Source: AC-32 sp963763475 (GTDB lineage Bacteria > Actinomycetota > Thermoleophilia > Gaiellales > Gaiellaceae). From it: a DNA stretch of 64,000 nt. Of the stretch, positions 53,363-60,293 are shown one piece after another. The translations under genes were made by a program, and so were the position numbers. Each line of letters starts with the position of its first letter. The first letter of the stretch is position 1. Below the pieces are notes generated by a model. That model worked only from the letters and a program-made list of their open reading frames with translations, did not search any database and was not told where the DNA came from. The stretch spans positions 124,001-188,000 of the forward strand of contig CAVXOR010000003.1 in NCBI GenBank assembly GCA_963763475.1, written 5' to 3'.

Positions 53363-54442
53363 ATGGACGTCGCCCTCAAGATCTGGCGCTACAACCCGCA
53401 AGCCGGCGAGCGCGAGCTGCGCGAGTACCAGGTGGACGCGCCGGAGTGGGCCTGCCTACTCGACGTGCTCGACCTGATCAAGGACAAGCACGACGGCTCA
53501 CTCGCCTACCGCAAGAGCTGCCGGATGATGATCTGCGGTTCCTGCGGCATGCGCATGGACGGGCGCGCGGTGCTCGCCTGCAAGGAGCGGATGAAGCCGA
53601 TCGTCGACGCCGGGCACGTGCCGGTGATCGCGCCGATGGGGAACATGCCGGTGCTGAAGGACCTGGTCGTCGACATGGCGCCCTTCTGGAACAAGATCCG
53701 CTCGGTCAAGCCCTGGCTCGACTCGGGGTACGACGAGGTCGCGGAGAAGGAGCGCATCGTCTCGCAGCAGCAGATGAACGCGATCCACAAGGAGGCGCTC
53801 TGCATCATGTGCGGCTGCTGCGTCTCGGAGTGCAACTCGATGGAGTCGGACCCGGAGTTCATGGGGCCGGCGGCGCTCGCGAAGGGGTTCCGCTTCGTCG
53901 GCGACGTCCGCGACCAAGCTGACGTTGCGCGCTTGAACGAGTACAACCAGGAGCATGGGATCTGGGACTGCACGCGCTGCTACTTCTGCAATGAGCGCTG
54001 CCCCAAGGGCGTCGACCCGCGCGACGCGATCGCCAAGCTCGGCGCCGAGTCGATCAAGCAGAAGGTCGACCACGACATGGGTGCCAAGCACGCGAAGTGG
54101 TTCGTCAAGTCCGCCGAGACGACCGGCTGGCTGCGCGAGACCGAGCTCGTGCCGAAGACGCAGGGCGTCGTCTCCGCGGTCAAGGAGATCGGCTTCGCCC
54201 TGAACCTCGCGCGAAAAGGCAAGGTGCCGCCGCCGTTCCCGCCGCACGTGGCCAAGGACGTCAAGGAGGCCCGGGCGCTGCACGACCTCGTGCGTCAGCA
54301 GGGACGCGAGGGCGCGGCCGGCATCGTCCAGGGCGAGAAGGGGCTCGCGATGATCGAGCACGTCCTCGAGGCCGATCCCGATCACGCGGCGGCCAGCCGG
54401 ATCGATCCCCAGGAGTCAGGAGGTAAGAGTGGCGGCGACTGA
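53363..54442 (+). CDS. sdhB: Succinate dehydrogenase iron-sulfur subunit with long C-terminus
   Basis: The electron-transfer subunit. The 2Fe-2S ligands are C53, C58, C61 and C73 (CRMMICGSCGMRMDGRAVLAC). The 4Fe-4S and 3Fe-4S ligands are CIMCGCCVSEC and CTRCYFCNERCPKGVD. At 359 residues it is about 100 longer than typical SdhB. The extra basic and then acidic C-terminal region follows the last cluster. GAGG 9 nt upstream supports the ATG. It overlaps the CCG-domain gene by 14 bases. Confidence 0.94.
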   Translation: MDVALKIWRYNPQAGERELREYQVDAPEWACLLDVLDLIKDKHDGSLAYRKSCRMMICGSCGMRMDGRAVLACKERMKPIVDAGHVPVIAPMGNMPVLKDLVVDMAPFWNKIRSVKPWLDSGYDEVAEKERIVSQQQMNAIHKEALCIMCGCCVSECNSMESDPEFMGPAALAKGFRFVGDVRDQADVARLNEYNQEHGIWDCTRCYFCNERCPKGVDPRDAIAKLGAESIKQKVDHDMGAKHAKWFVKSAETTGWLRETELVPKTQGVVSAVKEIGFALNLARKGKVPPPFPPHVAKDVKEARALHDLVRQQGREGAAGIVQGEKGLAMIEHVLEADPDHAAASRIDPQESGGKSGGD

Positions 54443-55328
54443 GCCGAAGCGCGTCGCGTACTACAAGGGCTGCCTCGCCTCGCTCTCTGCGAAGGAGCTC
54501 GACACCTCGACGCAGGCACTCGCCCCGAAGCTCGGGCTGGAGCTGGAGGAGCTGGAGTCGGTCACCTGCTGCGGCGCCGGAGACATCCACGAGGCCGAGC
54601 CCGACTACTACCTGCACCTGAACGCACGCATTCTCGCCTACGCCGAGCAGACCGGCAGCGACACACTGATGACGATCTGCAACGTCTGCACGCTGAACCT
54701 GCGGCAGGCGAACTGGCAGCTGAAGAACGACGACGAGCTCCGCGCGCGGGTGAGCGCGAACCTCGAGACCGTCGGCGCGCCCCCATACGAGGGAACCGTC
54801 GAGGTCAAGCACCTGCTCTGGCTGATCGCCGAGGGCGACGGCTACGAGCAGCTCAAGGGTGTCGCGCACAAGGGACTCAAGGGCCTCAAGATCGCGCCCT
54901 TCTACGGTTGCCAGATCCTGCGGCCTTCGAAGATCCTCGGCTTCGAGGATCCCGACCGGCCGTGGTCGCTCGAGGCGATCATCGAGGCCTGCGGCGGCGA
55001 GCCGGTCGACTACCCGGCCAAGATCAAGTGCTGCGGCTTCCCGATCATCCAGGCCCGCGAGGAGACCGCGCTCGGCGAGCTGATCCAGCCGATCGAGCAG
55101 GCCAGCGAGGCCGGCGCCGATGCGATCGTCACGCCCTGCCCGCTCTGCCACCTCTCGCTCGACGCGTGGCAGTCGAAGCTGAAGAAGGCGACCGGCAAGG
55201 ACTTCGCGATGCCGATCCTGCACCTCTCGCAGCTGATCGGGGTCGCGGCCGGGCTCGAGGAGTCCGAGCTGAAGTTCAAGCGACACGTGGTCTCGGTCGA
55301 CCCGGTCGTCGAGAAGCTCGAAGCCTAG
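54429..55328 (+). CDS. CCG-domain heterodisulfide-reductase-like Sdh subunit (SdhE type)
   Basis: A 299-residue protein with two cysteine-rich CCG domains: VTCCGAGDIHE with CNVCTLNLRQ, and KIKCCGFPIIQ with TPCPLCHLSLD. Such proteins replace the haem-bearing SdhC/SdhD anchors in type E succinate dehydrogenases and are related to HdrB. There are no membrane helices; docking would be by amphipathic helices. A perfect AGGAGG (54418-54423), 5 nt before the GTG, marks strong translation. No SdhC/SdhD genes are nearby. Confidence 0.9.
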   Translation: MAATEPKRVAYYKGCLASLSAKELDTSTQALAPKLGLELEELESVTCCGAGDIHEAEPDYYLHLNARILAYAEQTGSDTLMTICNVCTLNLRQANWQLKNDDELRARVSANLETVGAPPYEGTVEVKHLLWLIAEGDGYEQLKGVAHKGLKGLKIAPFYGCQILRPSKILGFEDPDRPWSLEAIIEACGGEPVDYPAKIKCCGFPIIQAREETALGELIQPIEQASEAGADAIVTPCPLCHLSLDAWQSKLKKATGKDFAMPILHLSQLIGVAAGLEESELKFKRHVVSVDPVVEKLEA

Positions 55329-55358
55329 GCACCGACTTGCGGTGCCGGTCCAAGAGCC

Positions 55359-56189
55359 GTGCGAGCTTCGCTCGTGCGGCGTCCTAATCTGGTCAAGCTC
55401 GGCGGCGCCGCCGCCGCGGCCGGGCTCGCGTGGGGGCATTTCGAGGCCGGCTGGGTCAAGCTCGAGACATTGCCCTGTCCGCTGCCGGGCCTACCGCCGG
55501 AGCTGGACGGCCTCCGGATCGCGCACCTCTCGGACTTCCACCTGGGCGTGCCGTCGCGCGGGACGGCGGCGGTCGAGCGCGCGGTCGAATGGGTCGAGCA
55601 GCGGCAACCCGACCTGACGCTGATCAGCGGCGACCTGCTCTCACGCCGGAGCGGTGAGCCGCAGCTGCGGGCGTTGCTCGCGCGACTCCCGCGCTGCTTC
55701 GCGGTGCTCGGCAACCACGACTTCGCCTCGAGCCGCGATCCGTTCTCGCACCCCGCGGCCGTGGCCGACCTCGAGCCGGCCACGCTGCTCGCCGACGACG
55801 CGCGCACGATCGAGCTCCACGGGCGCCGCGTTCAGATCGCCGGCGTCGATCCGCGCACCTTTCGACGGCGCCTCACGCAGCCGGAGCGGCTGGTGGACGA
55901 GAGCGCCGACCTGCGGATCCTGCTCTGCCACTTCCCCGACGTGATCGACCGCCTGCCGGAGGGCGCGTTCCAGCTCGTGCTCGCGGGCCACCTGCACGCG
56001 GGCCAGATCTGCCTGCCCTGGCCGGGCGGGCGCCTGCGGCTGGCGCACATCCGGTGGAGCTACATCCGCGGCCTCTACCGCCGGCCTGCCGGGACGCTGC
56101 ACCTCTCGGCCGGCCTCGGGACGACGTTTGTCCCCTTTCGCTTCCTCGCGCGGCCTGAGGCGACGGAGCTGATCCTAGAATCAAGCTGA
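55359..56189 (+). CDS. Calcineurin-like metallophosphoesterase
   Basis: A 276-residue phosphoesterase with the metal ligands in order: IAHLSDFHLG (D-x-H), LISGDLLS (GD), VLGNHDFAS (GNHD), LLCHFPD (H) and LAGHLHAGQ (GH-x-H). A hydrophobic N-terminal stretch (LVKLGGAAAAAGLAWGHF) may anchor it to the membrane, as in YkuE-like enzymes. Substrate is unknown. Its stop shares a base with the Asp23 gene start. Confidence 0.85.
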   Translation: MRASLVRRPNLVKLGGAAAAAGLAWGHFEAGWVKLETLPCPLPGLPPELDGLRIAHLSDFHLGVPSRGTAAVERAVEWVEQRQPDLTLISGDLLSRRSGEPQLRALLARLPRCFAVLGNHDFASSRDPFSHPAAVADLEPATLLADDARTIELHGRRVQIAGVDPRTFRRRLTQPERLVDESADLRILLCHFPDVIDRLPEGAFQLVLAGHLHAGQICLPWPGGRLRLAHIRWSYIRGLYRRPAGTLHLSAGLGTTFVPFRFLARPEATELILESS

Positions 56190-56482
56190 TGGAAGGCACC
56201 GCGAGCGTCGCCGGCGACGTCCTGGCCAGCTACGCGGCCGACGCGGCCCGCGAGGTGGAAGGCGTCGCCGGGTTGGTCGAGGGCAGGCTGCCCCGGCAGA
56301 GCGCGGTGCGGGTCACCGTGGAGGATGGGGTCACGGTCGAGCTGCATCTCGAGCTCGCAGCGGGAGCGGCGGCCCAGGAGGTCGGCGCCGAGGTTCAGCG
56401 CCGTGTGGCCGACTACCTTGAGCGGATGGCCGGCGCGCGACCCAGCGTGGTGGACGTGGTCGTCGACGAGGTCGCCTCGTGA
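56189..56482 (+). CDS. Asp23/Gls24 family protein
   Basis: A 97-residue single-domain protein: SVAGDVLASYAADAAREVEGVAGLVEG, then VRVTVEDGVTVELHLELAAGA and a helix ending in RMAGARPSVVDVVVDEV. This is the Asp23/YloU-type fold, linked in Firmicutes to envelope stress and membrane organisation and often to fatty-acid operons. It is coupled on both sides (TGATG and GTGA). Confidence 0.85.
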   Translation: MEGTASVAGDVLASYAADAAREVEGVAGLVEGRLPRQSAVRVTVEDGVTVELHLELAAGAAAQEVGAEVQRRVADYLERMAGARPSVVDVVVDEVAS

Positions 56483-57108
56483 GCATCCGCATCGGCGGCC
56501 TGACCGGTGCGACCCTCGAGCACGCGCCGACGGTCTGCCACACCTGCATGTGGTGGCAGTCGCGCACCGGCGGCCGCGAGCGCGACAAGCGCCGCTGGAT
56601 CGAGAAGGCCGAGACCGAGTTCGGCGCCTGGGGAACGATCTACTACGACGACGACGGCCGAGCGCTCGGCTCGATGCAGTACGGCCCGGCGCGCCTCTTC
56701 CCGCGCGCCGCGGAGCTGCCGGCAGGCCCGCCGTCCGACGACGCTGTCCTCGTCACCTGCGCCTACCTCGTCGACCGGTCGAGCCCGTGGGTGCTGCAGT
56801 CGCTCTTTCTCGCGGCGATCGGCGAGGCGAAGGACAAGGGCGCCGCCGCGCTGGAGACGTTTGCCTACCGCTACCCGGAGGGCGAGTCCGAGTACGAGCG
56901 CTTCCTCGTCCACCGCACCGTCTTCCCGCACGACTTCCTGGCCGACTTCGGCTTCCGGCCGATCCGCTCCTCGGGGCCAGTCGACCTGGCTCGGCTGGAG
57001 CTCGGCGGGCTCGTACCGGTGCTCGAGGGCAAGCGCGCAAAGGTGCTGCGCGCCTTGCGGGAAACCTTCCTGCCCGAGCCGCTCCCGGCACCGAAGCCTC
57101 CCGGCTGA
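56479..57108 (+). CDS. GNAT-like protein with N-terminal CxxC
   Basis: A 209-residue protein. The N-terminus contains TVCHTCMWWQSRTGG, a CxxC pair, then AWGTIYYDDDGRALGSMQYGPARLFPRA and DDAVLVTCAYLVDRSSPWVLQSLFLAAIGEAKDKGAAALETFAYRYPE, which fit a divergent GNAT fold without a clean Q/RxxGxG loop. Similar proteins are annotated as N-acetyltransferases. The cysteine pair may bind metal. It is coupled to Asp23 by a GTGA overlap. Enzyme activity is uncertain. Confidence 0.6.
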   Translation: MSIRIGGLTGATLEHAPTVCHTCMWWQSRTGGRERDKRRWIEKAETEFGAWGTIYYDDDGRALGSMQYGPARLFPRAAELPAGPPSDDAVLVTCAYLVDRSSPWVLQSLFLAAIGEAKDKGAAALETFAYRYPEGESEYERFLVHRTVFPHDFLADFGFRPIRSSGPVDLARLELGGLVPVLEGKRAKVLRALRETFLPEPLPAPKPPG

Positions 57109-57163
57109 GCCGTTTCCCGCTCTCGCGTCCGGTTCTTTCGGCTAGGCCGCTCTAACTCTTGGG

Positions 57164-58597
57164 GTGGTCAAAAAGGGGGAGCCGACGTGGTACGAAGTGA
57201 CCATGCGGTTGAGCCCGCGCTACCGGACCGTGCTCGCGGCCGACCTGGCCGGCGGGTTGACCACGCTCGTGGTGGTGCTCCCGTTCGTCCATTTCGCCTA
57301 CAAGAGCGCGCCTCTCCACGCCACGATCGAGACTGCCTGCGGCCTGATCGCGCTGCTCGTCGCTTTCCTCATGCTCGGCAGGTACCACCGGACGGCACGG
57401 AGCGACGACCTGGCGATCGCGCTCGCGCTGGGACTCTTCGCCTGCGCGAACTTCGTCTTCACGGCGATGCCGTGGGCGCTCCTGAGCAAGGAGTCGATGC
57501 GCTTCTCCACGTGGGTGTCGCTGATCCTGGCCGTCGCGGGCGGCGCGGTGTTCGCCGCTGCCTCCTGGCTCCCGAGCCGGCGTCTCGATCGTCCTCGCCG
57601 CTCGCTGCACATCGCCGCGGCCGTGGCGATTGTGGGGACCGCCGTCGTCGTGGTGGTGGTCGCCATTGTCCACTCGCGCCTCCCGCTCGGGTTCGATCCG
57701 CAGATGGCCGCGCCACCACACAGGATCACGACCCCGGTCGGGGCACAGCCGCTCGTGACGATGCAGTTCCTGGCGGCGGCACTGTTCATGTTCGCCGCCC
57801 TGGGCTTCACGCGGCGAGGCGAGCGCACCGGCGACGATCTGATGACGTGGTTCGCGGCCAGCGCGGCCCTGGCGTCCTTCGCGCGCGTGAACTATGGGCT
57901 CTTCCCGTCGCTCTACACGCAGTGGGTCTATGTCGGGGACGCGCTTCGGCTGGCGTCGTACCTGTTGCTCCTGATCGGAGCGGCGCGAGAGATTCAGGCG
58001 TACCAGCTGCGCCTGGCGGAGGCGGCGGCCGCAGAGGAGCGGCGCCGAATCGCCCGCGAGCTCCACGACGGGCTCGCGCAGGAGCTCGCCTTCGTGGCGG
58101 CCCAGGGTCGTGCCCTCAGCCGCAGCCCGGACGCGATCGACGTCAAGTACCTCGCCAACGCGGCAGAGCGGGCGCTCGACGAGTCCCGCCGGGCGATCGC
58201 ACTGCTCACGCACTCGCCGGATGAGCGGTTCGACCTCGCGCTCGTGCAGACCGTCGAGGAGCTGGTCAACCGCGCGGGCCGGCGCGCGCGCTTCGACGTC
58301 GAAGAGGGGGTCGAGGTACCGGCGAAGACGCGCGAGGCGCTCTTGCGGATCGTCCGCGAGGCGGTCACCAATGCCAGCCGCCACGGGCAGGCGGAAACGA
58401 TCGAGGTGACGCTCGAGAACGGCGACGGCATCCGGCTCCTCGTGGCGGACGACGGCATCGGGTTCGACCCAGCCGAGCTCGATGGCGGAGGCTTCGGGCT
58501 CTCCACCATGCGCGCCCGCACCCACGATCTCGGGGGCGAGCTCACGATCACGCCTCGACCCGAGGGCGGGACGGAGGTCGAGGTCGTGATTCCGTGA
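57164..58597 (+). CDS. NarL-type membrane sensor histidine kinase
   Basis: A 477-residue kinase: about seven N-terminal membrane helices (residues about 20-285) without a clear extracellular sensor domain, then a HisKA_3 dimer/phosphoacceptor motif RRRIARELHDGLAQELAFVAAQG, and an HATPase_c domain with REAVTNASRHGQA (N box) and VADDGIGFDPAELDGGGFGLSTMRARTHDLGG (G boxes). GTG 57164 is the longest start; ATG 57203 is an alternative. It overlaps the response regulator gene (GTGA), a clear cognate pair. Confidence 0.93.
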   Translation: MVKKGEPTWYEVTMRLSPRYRTVLAADLAGGLTTLVVVLPFVHFAYKSAPLHATIETACGLIALLVAFLMLGRYHRTARSDDLAIALALGLFACANFVFTAMPWALLSKESMRFSTWVSLILAVAGGAVFAAASWLPSRRLDRPRRSLHIAAAVAIVGTAVVVVVVAIVHSRLPLGFDPQMAAPPHRITTPVGAQPLVTMQFLAAALFMFAALGFTRRGERTGDDLMTWFAASAALASFARVNYGLFPSLYTQWVYVGDALRLASYLLLLIGAAREIQAYQLRLAEAAAAEERRRIARELHDGLAQELAFVAAQGRALSRSPDAIDVKYLANAAERALDESRRAIALLTHSPDERFDLALVQTVEELVNRAGRRARFDVEEGVEVPAKTREALLRIVREAVTNASRHGQAETIEVTLENGDGIRLLVADDGIGFDPAELDGGGFGLSTMRARTHDLGGELTITPRPEGGTEVEVVIP

Positions 58598-59229
58598 GCG
58601 AGCCGCTGCGGGTCGTGATCGCCGACGACCATCACCTCACGCGCGTGGGCGTGCGTCTCGCGCTCGAGCGTGGGGGCTTCGTGGTCTGTGCCGAGGCCGA
58701 AGATGCAGCCTCAGCCGTTGCAGCGGCCGAGCGCGAGCAGCCGGACATCTGCCTGCTCGACATCCAGATGCCCGGCAGCGGTATTCATGCGGCCGAGGCG
58801 ATCGCTCAACTGGTGCCCGACGCGGCGGTCGTGATGCTGACGGTCTCGCGCAGCGACCGCGATCTCTTCGACGCCCTCCGCGCCGGCGCCTTCGGCTACC
58901 TGCTGAAGGACATGGATCCGGAGCGCCTACCGCTGGCGTTGCACGGGGTGCTCGAGGGCGAGGCCGCCCTCCCGCGGCACCTCGTAGCGCTGGTGATCGA
59001 AGAGTTCCGCGAGCGCGGCCGGCGGCGTCCGCTGCTGAAGAAGCGGGGCGTCGTACTGACCAACCGGGAGTGGGAGGTCCTGGAGCTGATGAGCCAGGGC
59101 CTAACGACCTTCGAGATCGCCGACCGCCTCTTTGTCGAGCCGGTGACGGTCCGAACGCACGTGAGTGCAATTCTCAAGAAACTCCACGTTTCCAGCAGGA
59201 AAGAAGCGCTGCAACTGATCGAGCGCTGA
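58594..59229 (+). CDS. NarL/LuxR-type response regulator
   Basis: A 211-residue regulator. The receiver has D11 and D12 (IADDHH), the phosphoacceptor D56 in CLLDIQMPG, T83 and K105 (YLLKDMD), so all key residues are present. The C-terminal LuxR HTH reads LTNREWEVLELMSQGLTTFEIADRL, then VEPVTVRTHVSAILKKLHVSSRKEAL. It is the partner of the kinase immediately upstream. Its HTH is nearly identical in the recognition helix to the next regulator. Confidence 0.95.
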   Translation: MSEPLRVVIADDHHLTRVGVRLALERGGFVVCAEAEDAASAVAAAEREQPDICLLDIQMPGSGIHAAEAIAQLVPDAAVVMLTVSRSDRDLFDALRAGAFGYLLKDMDPERLPLALHGVLEGEAALPRHLVALVIEEFRERGRRRPLLKKRGVVLTNREWEVLELMSQGLTTFEIADRLFVEPVTVRTHVSAILKKLHVSSRKEALQLIER

Positions 59230-59248
59230 GCCGCGCCGGCCGGTGACG

Positions 59249-59266
59249 CGTTGAGGAATCTCAACG
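59249..59266. promoter_or_regulatory. Operator candidate 1: CGTTGA-N6-TCAACG
   Basis: A perfect inverted repeat with 6-bp arms and 6-bp spacer, 46 nt before the GTG of the second regulator and about 30 nt upstream of its TACGGT -10 box, an activator-like position. A second copy is at 60058-60075. Similarity extends into CGCGCCTCTG to the right. Confidence 0.55.
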
Positions 59267-59297
59267 CGCCTCTGTAGAGCCAGCGCACCCACCGCGG

Positions 59298-59303
59298 TAC
59301 GGT
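59298..59303 (+). promoter_or_regulatory. -10 box of second regulator
   Basis: TACGGT lies 9 nt before the GTG at 59313, in the leaderless geometry, and about 30 nt after the inverted repeat. Confidence 0.35.
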
Positions 59304-59312
59304 GTCAGCACT

Positions 59313-60029
59313 GTGGTGATGCTTCCGCTGGAGCGCGAACTAGACTTGGCCGTCGACGCCCATTCGTATCGGCACGGCCCGCTTGCCGGTCAAGGGCACG
59401 AGACACTACGCGTGCTCGTCGGAATCGAGCATCCGGCAGAGACGATGGGCGCGCGCCTCGCGCTCGAGCGCGACGGCTTCGAGGTATGCGCCGAGGTCGA
59501 CAGCGCGGACGACGCGATTGAGGCGGCCGGGCGTGAGAGCCCTGACGTGTGCCTGATCGACGTCAACATCGTCGGCGGCGGAATCCGTGCTGCGGAGGAG
59601 ATCGCTCGGCGAGTCCCGGGGACGGCAATCGCCGTTTTCACCCAGTCTGAAAGCTCTTCCGACTTCCTCGCCGCCATCAGAGCGGGTGCAAGGGGGTACC
59701 TGCTGATCGACGCCGATGCGGAGCGGCTGCCGCATGCGCTCCGTGCTCTCGTGAACGGCGAGGCGGCACTGCCGAGGCACCTCGTCCCGTTGCTCATCGA
59801 GGAGTACCGCAAGCTCGGCGGCTACCGGTCGATCCTCACTCGCCGCGGCGGCGAGCTCACGAACCGCGAGGTCGAGGTGCTCGGGCTGATGGCAGAGTCG
59901 CTTACGACGCAGGAGATTGCCGAGCGCCTCTCCGTCGAGCCCGTGACGGTCCGCACGCACGTGAGCGGGATCCTGAAGAAGCTCCAGGTGTCGAGCCGTA
60001 GCGACGCGCTGAAACTGCTCCGTCACTAG
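59313..60029 (+). CDS. LuxR-type regulator with degenerate receiver domain
   Basis: A 238-residue paralogue of the upstream regulator. The receiver aligns end to end, but the acidic pair DD is replaced by I38-E39 (VGIEHP) and the conserved lysine by I132 (YLLIDAD). The acceptor D83 (CLIDVN) and T110 remain. Such receivers usually signal without standard phosphorylation. The LuxR HTH (LTNREVEVLGLMAESLTTQEIAERL, VEPVTVRTHVSGILKKLQVSSRSDALKL) is intact. A 30-residue N-terminal extension precedes the receiver. Confidence 0.9.
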   Translation: MVMLPLERELDLAVDAHSYRHGPLAGQGHETLRVLVGIEHPAETMGARLALERDGFEVCAEVDSADDAIEAAGRESPDVCLIDVNIVGGGIRAAEEIARRVPGTAIAVFTQSESSSDFLAAIRAGARGYLLIDADAERLPHALRALVNGEAALPRHLVPLLIEEYRKLGGYRSILTRRGGELTNREVEVLGLMAESLTTQEIAERLSVEPVTVRTHVSGILKKLQVSSRSDALKLLRH

Positions 60030-60057
60030 AAACGCGCGCGGCCCGCATGCATTGCGC

Positions 60058-60075
60058 CGTTGAGAAAGTTCAACG
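60058..60075. promoter_or_regulatory. Operator candidate 2: CGTTGA-N6-TCAACG
   Basis: A second copy of the inverted repeat with identical arms and a different spacer (GAAAGT). It lies 28 bases after the second regulator stop and about 220 bases before the repeat-protein start, followed by TGTCTCTG, which also resembles the flank of copy 1. Confidence 0.55.
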
Positions 60076-60153
60076 TGTCTCTGGGCCGGTCGGCCCATTG
60101 CAGTTGCCTCGGCAGTAGTCGACGCTAGTGCCACCCACGTACTGCGGACAGGT

Positions 60154-60279
60154 CGTGAGGCCGAAAGGCTGTCACGGCACAAGGGAGAGCACGACCACGT
60201 GGGGACCGACTTTCACGGCGAAACCGTTCGCGGTCGCCGTCATGCATGCGAACACCAGAACCCTCGGCCATCGCCGGGG
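60154..60279 (+). promoter_or_regulatory. Structured 5' leader of the surface repeat gene
   Basis: Three stem-loops. CGTGA-GGCC-GAAA-GGCT-G-TCACG (60154-60176) has a GNRA loop. ACGGCG-AA-ACCG-TTCG-CGGT-CGCCGT (60215-60240) has a UUCG loop and 10 pairs. CCC-T-CGGC-CATC-GCCG-GGG (60261-60279) ends 2 bases before the GGGAGG ribosome site. GGTCGTG (60151-60157) can alternatively pair with CACGACC (60190-60196), so two folds compete. No known riboswitch class is recognised. Confidence 0.5.
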
Positions 60280-60293
60280 ATGGGAGGATGGAG

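Noticed and set aside
60121..60280. A c-di-GMP (GEMM) riboswitch in the leader.
   Set aside because: A GAAA tetraloop and GC stems are present, but the conserved GEMM-I core around GGACGCAAAGC and the second stem sequence are missing.
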